From positions 1-11,726 of the forward strand of contig JAICIW010000036.1 in NCBI GenBank assembly GCA_025928735.1: a stretch of 11,726 bases of DNA, read 5' to 3'. Numbering within the stretch: position 1 is the stretch's first letter; each line of letters opens with the position of its first letter. This DNA comes from Rhodanobacteraceae bacterium (GTDB lineage Bacteria; Pseudomonadota; Gammaproteobacteria; Xanthomonadales; Rhodanobacteraceae). Below the pieces are notes generated by a model, which did no database searches, was not told the origin of the DNA, and saw only the letters and a list, made by a program, of their open reading frames with translations. Made by a program: the position numbers and the translations under genes. Positions 7,382 through 11,726 of the stretch are shown piece after piece.

Positions 7382-7482
7382 GGCGGGTTGACACCCGCCC
7401 TACACTTCGCGCCTCGCAGCGCCGTAGGGCGGGAGTAGCGCAGCGGATCCCGCCGCCCGAAGGCGCGTCGGCACCCGTCCTG
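7382..7482. repeat. Composite palindromic repeat cluster, copy 3
   Basis: Three half-elements lie in a row: a GGCGGGT/ACCCGCC hairpin (7382-7408, a few mismatches from 4281-4307), the exact 33-bp element (7423-7455) also found at 4228-4260, and a degenerate hairpin half (about 7461-7482). The cluster ends with CCTGCGACAC (7479-7488), the inverse of the start of copy 1, and a GCGACA-CCTT-TGTCGC stem (7482-7497). It fills most of the 234-base gap between the peptidase and methyltransferase genes. It probably marks the peptidase 3' end; no T-tract follows. Confidence 0.8.
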
Positions 7483-7520
7483 CGACACCTTTGTCGCCTT
7501 CTCGCGCGCATCGGCCATCC

Positions 7521-7528
7521 GTTATCCT
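7521..7528 (+). promoter_or_regulatory. Putative -10 box of the methyltransferase gene
   Basis: GTTATCCT ends 50 bases before the TTG start at 7579. No good -35 hexamer is visible. Confidence 0.25.
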
Positions 7529-7578
7529 TGATGACCATCGATTTTCCGCACTGCTCACGCCCGCATGGGAATTGAACG

Positions 7579-8526
7579 TTGAATGCACCGCCGGCTCCTG
7601 ATTCGACCTTCGCCTGGGACCAATACTGGCGCGACGGCCGTCTGGCTTCGTGCGGCGGCGAAGGCGGGGCGACCTATCAACCGGTGATCGCCGAGGGCTG
7701 GCGGCAGTTCTTCGCCACCGTTCCCGAGGCAGCGCGCATCCTCGATGTCTGCTCGGGCAACGGCGCGGTCGCCCGTCTTGTCGCCGAGGTCGCGAGTACC
7801 CGCAACATCCGCGTGATCATCGAGGCGGTGGACGCGGCCGACCTTCATCCGACCGGCACGAGTCCTGGTTCCGACATGATCCACTATTCGCCGCGGACGC
7901 CGGCGGAACACCTGCCATTTCCCGATGCTTCATTCGATGTCATCGTCGGCCAGTACGCCATCGAATACACCGATCTCGAACGCACGTTGGCCGAACTGCA
8001 TCGCGTCGGCCGCCACCGTGCAAAGCTGCGATTCGTCACGCACGCGGCAGGCAGCATCGTCGTGCAGGAAGCAAAGCGTCAACTTGCCGACACGGATCGG
8101 CTGATGCAAACCAGCGTGTTCGAGACCGCCGAAGCGCTGGCGCGGGCGATCGGAGTCGATCAACCTGCAGCGAATATCGACGACGCCAAACGCAGGTTTC
8201 TTGTCGCGCTTCAGTCGCTACGTGATGCCGAAGCGACTGCAGATGACCTGCGGATGTACCGCAACGTCGCCAGCGTGCTCGTCCACGCGATCCAGCACCA
8301 GCCACAGGTCGGCCCCGCCGCGGTCCTCGACAAGATCGCCGAGACCGCCACGGCAATCAGGGCGCACCATGCGCGCCTGTCGGCGATGTGTCGCGCCGCG
8401 TTGGACCCGGCTTCAGCGAAGGCGCTCACCGCATCGGCTGAGCGATCCTGGGAAGCGCCATTCAAATTGGAGCCCCTGGTGCGAGCCGATGGCGCACTGT
8501 TCGGCTGGGTCATCGCTTCCGCGTGA
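7579..8526 (+). CDS. Class I SAM-dependent methyltransferase
   Basis: This 315-residue soluble protein has a Rossmann-type methyltransferase core at about 45-165. Motif I is ILDVCSGNGAVA (54-65), which binds S-adenosylmethionine. The acidic end of strand 2 is at VDAAD (84-88). Motif IV is HLPFPDASFDVIVGQYAIEYTD (111-132), of the type seen in Methyltransf_11/UbiE-like enzymes. The N-terminal FAWDQYWRDGRLASC (11-25) appears to be a family lead-in, and the C-terminal 150 residues are helical and unrecognised. The start is TTG: an in-frame TGA at 7573-7575 rules out an earlier start, no ATG falls in frame before the conserved region, and GGGAAT lies about 7 bases upstream. It ends 31 bp from the converging dienelactone hydrolase gene. 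The methyl acceptor is unknown. Confidence 0.85.
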   Translation: MNAPPAPDSTFAWDQYWRDGRLASCGGEGGATYQPVIAEGWRQFFATVPEAARILDVCSGNGAVARLVAEVASTRNIRVIIEAVDAADLHPTGTSPGSDMIHYSPRTPAEHLPFPDASFDVIVGQYAIEYTDLERTLAELHRVGRHRAKLRFVTHAAGSIVVQEAKRQLADTDRLMQTSVFETAEALARAIGVDQPAANIDDAKRRFLVALQSLRDAEATADDLRMYRNVASVLVHAIQHQPQVGPAAVLDKIAETATAIRAHHARLSAMCRAALDPASAKALTASAERSWEAPFKLEPLVRADGALFGWVIASA

Positions 8527-8557
8527 AAGCGGCCACGCGCACGTATGCAGCCTTCGC

Positions 8558-9301
8558 CTACTTCAGTGCGCGGTCGAACAACGCCAGCATTTCGGACCAG
8601 CCGCGTTCCGCCGCAGCCTCGTCGTAGACCGGAAAGTCGCTTTTCATCCAGCCATGCGAAGCGCCGCGGTACACCTCGCAGCGATAACGCACGCCCGCAT
8701 CGTCCAGCGCCTGCCTGAAGCGCTCGACCATTTCCGGCGGACAGCTGCGATCGTTGTCGGCGACCGCGACGTACAGCTCCGCGCGAATCTTCGGCGCCAG
8801 CAAGTGCGGACTCTCCGGATCATCGGTAGCCAGGCGGCTGCCATGGAAGCTGACGGCTGCCGCCACGCGCTCGGGACAAGTACCCGCGGCCGTGATCGCC
8901 ATGCCACCGCCCATGCAGAAACCGACCGTGCCGATCTTGTCGGTCACGTCATTGCGCGTATCCAGCCATGCCAGCAACGCTTCGGTATCCTGCGCAGCCT
9001 TGACGTTGTCCGTGGTCACCGTGAGCGGACCTACCACGGCGCGGAAATCGCCAGCGAATGCTTGCTTCGGATCCAGCGGACCATACGCGCCATAGCGATA
9101 AAAAAGATCCGGCAGCAACGCCACGTAGCCGCCACCGGCAAGGCGCTCCCCGATCTGCAATAACGCGGGGCGAATGCCGAACGCATCCATGTACACGATC
9201 ACCACCGGCCACGGACCCGCGCCGTCCGGCGTGAAAACATGCACCGGGCATTGCCCGTCGCGCGTGCGCATGCTGACTTCCTCGTGCTTCAGGGTGTTCA
9301 T
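8558..9301 (-). CDS. Dienelactone hydrolase family protein
   Basis: The 247-residue cytoplasmic protein is an alpha/beta hydrolase of the carboxymethylenebutenolidase (dienelactone hydrolase) family, which opens enol-lactones in chlorocatechol and related aromatic degradation. The triad is C129 in GFCMGG (127-132), D184 in ADNDRSCP (or nearby D182) and H216 in GASHGW. The usual glutamate that activates the cysteine (in an EIFG-type motif) is replaced by an aspartate, YMDAFGIRPAL (37-47). The MDA-type sequence suggests a subfamily that may hydrolyse other esters or lactones. ATG 9301 is preferred to the in-frame TTG at 9319 because it yields the expected N-terminus (MNTLKHEEV). No catechol dioxygenase or cycloisomerase gene is nearby, so a role in aromatic breakdown is not supported by context. 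Confidence 0.9.
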   Translation of the reverse strand: MNTLKHEEVSMRTRDGQCPVHVFTPDGAGPWPVVIVYMDAFGIRPALLQIGERLAGGGYVALLPDLFYRYGAYGPLDPKQAFAGDFRAVVGPLTVTTDNVKAAQDTEALLAWLDTRNDVTDKIGTVGFCMGGGMAITAAGTCPERVAAAVSFHGSRLATDDPESPHLLAPKIRAELYVAVADNDRSCPPEMVERFRQALDDAGVRYRCEVYRGASHGWMKSDFPVYDEAAAERGWSEMLALFDRALK

Positions 9302-9337
9302 GTCGGCAATGCCCGGCAATGCGCTTCTTCAAAGAGA

Positions 9338-9347
9338 CGACTATAGC
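9338..9347 (-). promoter_or_regulatory. Putative -10 box of the dienelactone hydrolase gene
   Basis: On the minus strand GCTATAGT (9347 down to 9340) lies 38 bases before ATG 9301. It is the closest match to TATAAT among the boxes in this window. No clear -35 is visible. Confidence 0.4.
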
Positions 9348-9412
9348 TGTTGCCCGACAAAACCCGCGAAAGCACGAGTCCACACCTTGACGGCCGCGTC
9401 AGGTTGGTCACC

Positions 9413-9420
9413 GCTACCAT
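9413..9420 (+). promoter_or_regulatory. Putative -10 box of the SLC13-like permease gene
   Basis: GCTACCAT ends 30 bases before ATG 9451. TTGACG at 9387-9392 resembles a -35 box, but the 22-base spacing is too long for a normal sigma-70 promoter. Confidence 0.3.
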
Positions 9421-9450
9421 CGAGCGGACCGCAACGACGAATGTCCCGGC

Positions 9451-11250
9451 ATGGAATTCCAGCAGATCGTGTTTCTGGTGATCCTTGCGGCAGCGCTGAT
9501 CCTGCTGGTCACCGAATGGGTGCGCATCGATCTCACCGGCGTGCTCATCGTGGTGGCGCTGGCCGGCACCGGCCTGCTCAAACCCGCCGAAGCGCTGTCG
9601 GGCTTCTCCAGCGACCCCGCAATCCTCGTGGCTTCGATGTTCGTGCTGTCGGCGGGGCTCGCGCAGACCGGCGTGACCGGCCTGCTGGGCGCATGGATCG
9701 GACGCATGGCCGGAAACAGCATCTGGCGCGCGGTGCTGGTGATCATGCCCTGCGTGGCCTTGATGGCTGCCTTCAGCCACCACCTGATGGTCACGGCGAT
9801 GATGCTGCCGGTGATCCTGGAGCTCAACCGTTCACACAACCTGCCGGCCTCTCGACTGATGATGCCGATGGCCTTCGCCGCATCGCTGGGCACCACCGTG
9901 ACGGTGATTGCAGCACCGGCTTTCCTGGTCGCGCGCGATCTGCTCGAACGCGGCGGCGCCCACGACGTCGGCATCTTCTCGATCGCGCCCATGGGCATCG
10001 TGCTGACCCTGATCGGCACCGCGTACATGTTGCTGTCGGGGCGCTGGCTGCTGCCCAGCCACGCGGGCAGCAGCGGTGGCGAGGACCGCTTTCGACTGGA
10101 ACGCTATTACACCGAGCTGGTGGTGCTCGAAGCTTCGCCGCACGTCGGCAAATCCATGCGCGACTTCGGCAAGGAGCACGCCGAGCGTTTCCAGGTAGTG
10201 GACTGGCTGCGGCAGGGCAGCTCGCGACAGCGACCTTGGCGGCGCAAGCAACTGGCTGCGGGGGACCTGCTGCTGGTGCGCGCCAGCCCGGATGAACTGG
10301 CGGCGCTGAAAAAACAACAGGGCCTCGCGCTAAGCGCCGTGGTGCAATACGGCGAGGAAATCGAGGAGAGCCGTGGCGCTGCCCGAGAAGAGGACGAGCG
10401 CCTGGTGCAGGCCGTCGTCGGCCCCGACTCCGGACTGGTCGGGCGCACGATCGGCAACGTCGACTTCCTGCGTCGCTATGGCGTGGTGGTGGTGGGGCTA
10501 TGGCGCAAGCGCGGCTTCATCCGCAAGGAATTGTCCAAGATAACGCTCGAGGGTGGCGACTTGATGGTGCTGTGGGGCGACAAGCGCGCGTTGGACCAGC
10601 TCGCCCGCAATCCGTCGTTCCTGCTGCTGGTGCCGTTCTCGGGCCGCGCCCAGGTCCGCGGGCGCGGCTGGCTGGCGGCGCTGATCATGGCGCTCAGCGT
10701 GGCGGGCGCCGCCTCGGGCGTGCTGCCGGTCGCCATTTCGTTCCTCGCTGGTGCCACGGCGATGGTCGTCACCCGCTGCCTGACCTTGAGGCAGGCCTAC
10801 GAGTCGGTGGAGCTGCGCATCTTCGTGTTCATCGCCGGCGCCATTCCGCTCGGACTTGCGATGGAACAGACCGGCACCGCGGCATTGTTCGCAGATTGGC
10901 TGTCGGTTTTCGTGTCGGGCTGGTCGCCCACCTGGGTACTGCTGGCGCTGTTCCTGACCGCCGCACTCTTCACCCAGATCCTGTCCGATACCGCCACCAC
11001 CATCCTGCTCGGCCCGGTCGCGCTGGGCATGGCCGGCTTGCTCCACATGTCGGCCTTCGCCATGGTGTTCAGCGTGGCGATGGGCGCGGTGGTCGCATTC
11101 CTGACCCCGATCGGCCACCACGGCAACCTGCTGGTGTACGAGCCCGGCCACTACCGCTTCGTCGATTTCGTGCGCGTGGGCACGCCACTGACGCTGTTGC
11201 TGGGAGTCGCCGTGGCGTGGCTGGCACCGCTGCTGTGGCCGGTCGGATGA
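9451..11250 (+). CDS. SLC13-like permease with two RCK_C (TrkA-C) domains
   Basis: The 599-residue inner-membrane protein has an N-terminal hydrophobic half (about 5-202) and a C-terminal half (about 405-597), each with several membrane helices. Between them lie two soluble RCK_C domains (about 215-295 and 315-395; GDLLLVRASPDEL and GGDLMVLWGDKRAL are their typical closing strands). This is the layout of the DASS/SLC13 permeases with a TrkA-C insert, secondary transporters of dicarboxylates, sulfate or other anions. The helix-turn signatures are altered: SHHLMVTAMMLP (109-120) and GTTVTVIAAPAFL (147-159) stand where family members have NNTP- and GTPTNL-type motifs, while LSDTATTILLGP (511-522) and TPIGHHGNLLVY (552-563) are closer to normal. 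Substrate and coupling ion are thus uncertain. The ATG at 9451 has only a weak ribosome binding site. Confidence 0.87.
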   Translation: MEFQQIVFLVILAAALILLVTEWVRIDLTGVLIVVALAGTGLLKPAEALSGFSSDPAILVASMFVLSAGLAQTGVTGLLGAWIGRMAGNSIWRAVLVIMPCVALMAAFSHHLMVTAMMLPVILELNRSHNLPASRLMMPMAFAASLGTTVTVIAAPAFLVARDLLERGGAHDVGIFSIAPMGIVLTLIGTAYMLLSGRWLLPSHAGSSGGEDRFRLERYYTELVVLEASPHVGKSMRDFGKEHAERFQVVDWLRQGSSRQRPWRRKQLAAGDLLLVRASPDELAALKKQQGLALSAVVQYGEEIEESRGAAREEDERLVQAVVGPDSGLVGRTIGNVDFLRRYGVVVVGLWRKRGFIRKELSKITLEGGDLMVLWGDKRALDQLARNPSFLLLVPFSGRAQVRGRGWLAALIMALSVAGAASGVLPVAISFLAGATAMVVTRCLTLRQAYESVELRIFVFIAGAIPLGLAMEQTGTAALFADWLSVFVSGWSPTWVLLALFLTAALFTQILSDTATTILLGPVALGMAGLLHMSAFAMVFSVAMGAVVAFLTPIGHHGNLLVYEPGHYRFVDFVRVGTPLTLLLGVAVAWLAPLLWPVG

Positions 11251-11284
11251 AACATGCCACGCCCGTCGAACTCCTCACGGAATA

Positions 11285-11316
11285 TTGACTCCGCATCAGG
11301 GCTGGCCCGCTAACCT
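11285..11316 (+). promoter_or_regulatory. Putative promoter of sodC
   Basis: TTGACT (11285-11290) and GCTAACCT (11309-11316) lie before the sodC ATG. The 20-base gap between TTGACT and TAACCT is longer than the usual 16-18, so this is tentative. Confidence 0.35.
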
Positions 11317-11346
11317 CCGACAGTCCTGGCCCAAAAGGATGATCCC

Positions 11347-11726
11347 ATGACACGTATCACTGCGTTGCTTGCATTCGCATCCGTCGCCTTGCTGGCGGGA
11401 TGCACCAACGACAACCAGGGGGCACCGGCGTCGCCCGCCGCATCTCCCACGACTGCGGCATCTCCTGCGTCATCTCCCACGGCGTCCCCTGCACCGGCGG
11501 GTTCTTCAGCCCGCGCCCACGCCGTACTCGCGTCGGCCAGCAACAGCGATGTTTCCGGCACGCTTTCTTTCGCCAGCACCGGCGAGGGTGTCCGCATTAC
11601 CGGTCGGATCACCGGGCTCAAGCCCGACAGCACCCACGGGTTCCACATCCACGAACACGGCGACTGCAGCACGCCGGATGCCAGCAGCGCCGGGGGTCAT
11701 TTCAATCCGACGCAACAGCCCCACGG
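11347..11726 (+). CDS. sodC: Cu/Zn superoxide dismutase lipoprotein, N-terminal part (3' end outside window)
   Basis: The first 126 codons are present and open to the window edge. A short signal peptide ends in lipobox LAGC (16-19), so C19 should be acylated and the enzyme anchored to a membrane on the periplasmic side. Residues 25-52 are a flexible linker of repeated ASP/SPA-type units. The dismutase fold begins about residue 56. Metal ligands match the family in spacing: H100 and H102 (GFHIHEHGDC), bridging H118 (GGHFNP) and H126 (QQPH), equivalent to H46, H48, H63 and H71 of eukaryotic SOD1. C107 is the likely disulfide half. It converts superoxide from the environment or respiratory leak to peroxide and oxygen. 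AAAGGA lies 7 bases before the ATG. The gene appears to be separately transcribed from the permease gene. Confidence 0.93.
   Translation, partial: MTRITALLAFASVALLAGCTNDNQGAPASPAASPTTAASPASSPTASPAPAGSSARAHAVLASASNSDVSGTLSFASTGEGVRITGRITGLKPDSTHGFHIHEHGDCSTPDASSAGGHFNPTQQPH

Noticed and set aside
2030..7497. CRISPR array
   Set aside because: The repeats are few, irregularly spaced over kilobases, and interrupted by genes; there are no uniform spacers or cas genes.
5458..7518. 686-codon minus-strand open frame opposite the S9 peptidase
   Set aside because: The plus-strand peptidase has a full catalytic triad; the antisense translation is low-complexity without motifs and runs through the repeat cluster.
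2079..9301. Aromatic-compound degradation cluster
   Set aside because: The hydroquinone reductase and dienelactone hydrolase families suggest it, but no ring-cleavage, cycloisomerase or regulator gene is present and the genes are on different strands with separate promoters.

Overview
The window is GC-rich, densely packed chromosomal DNA from a gammaproteobacterium. The gene families and protein style (an S9 peptidase with its N-terminal beta-propeller sequence, a Xi-class glutathione transferase, a lipoprotein-type SodC) and the short GC-rich palindromic intergenic repeats point to the order Xanthomonadales, perhaps Rhodanobacteraceae (Rhodanobacter/Dyella/Dokdonella-like). This placement is inferred from sequence style, not from a search. 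I see no phage, insertion sequence, CRISPR array, tRNA or rRNA. Base composition is even throughout, so it reads as ordinary core/accessory chromosome. No stretch longer than 300 bases lacks a gene; the longest gap (7345-7578) holds a repeat cluster and a putative promoter.

Layout. (1) 1-2002, plus strand: the 3' part of a hybrid sensor histidine kinase (ATPase domain plus receiver), overlapping by 4 bp a response regulator with an intact EAL phosphodiesterase domain. This is a translationally coupled two-component unit whose likely output is cyclic-di-GMP breakdown. (2) 2079-3128, minus strand: an MpaB/rubber-oxygenase-like (DUF2236) haem-oxygenase family protein, convergent with the EAL gene. 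Its last residues are encoded by a dispersed repeat. (3) 3203-4210, plus: glutathionyl-hydroquinone reductase (YqjG/Xi GST). (4) 4376-5254, plus: a phytanoyl-CoA dioxygenase-family Fe(II)/2-oxoglutarate oxygenase. (5) 5332-7344, plus: an exported S9-family prolyl-oligopeptidase-type peptidase, preceded by a perfect 10-bp inverted repeat that overlaps its ribosome binding site. (6) 7579-8526, plus: a class I SAM-dependent methyltransferase with a TTG start. (7) 8558-9301, minus: a dienelactone-hydrolase family protein. (8) 9451-11250, plus: an SLC13-like membrane permease with two central RCK_C (TrkA-C) domains and altered signature motifs. (9) 11347 to the end, plus: the 5' part of a lipoprotein Cu/Zn superoxide dismutase.

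Apart from the kinase/EAL pair, the genes look like single transcription units. Several have their own GCTANNNT-like box 14-50 bp upstream, and their reactions do not form one obvious pathway. A loose theme is redox and xenobiotic chemistry (quinone reduction, two oxygenase families, a lactone hydrolase, superoxide dismutation), but this is inference. Two observations deserve most attention. One is a composite palindromic repeat family in three gaps, one copy of which runs into a coding sequence. The other is the SLC13-like transporter that lacks the usual substrate/sodium-binding signatures. I found no convincing wholly new system.
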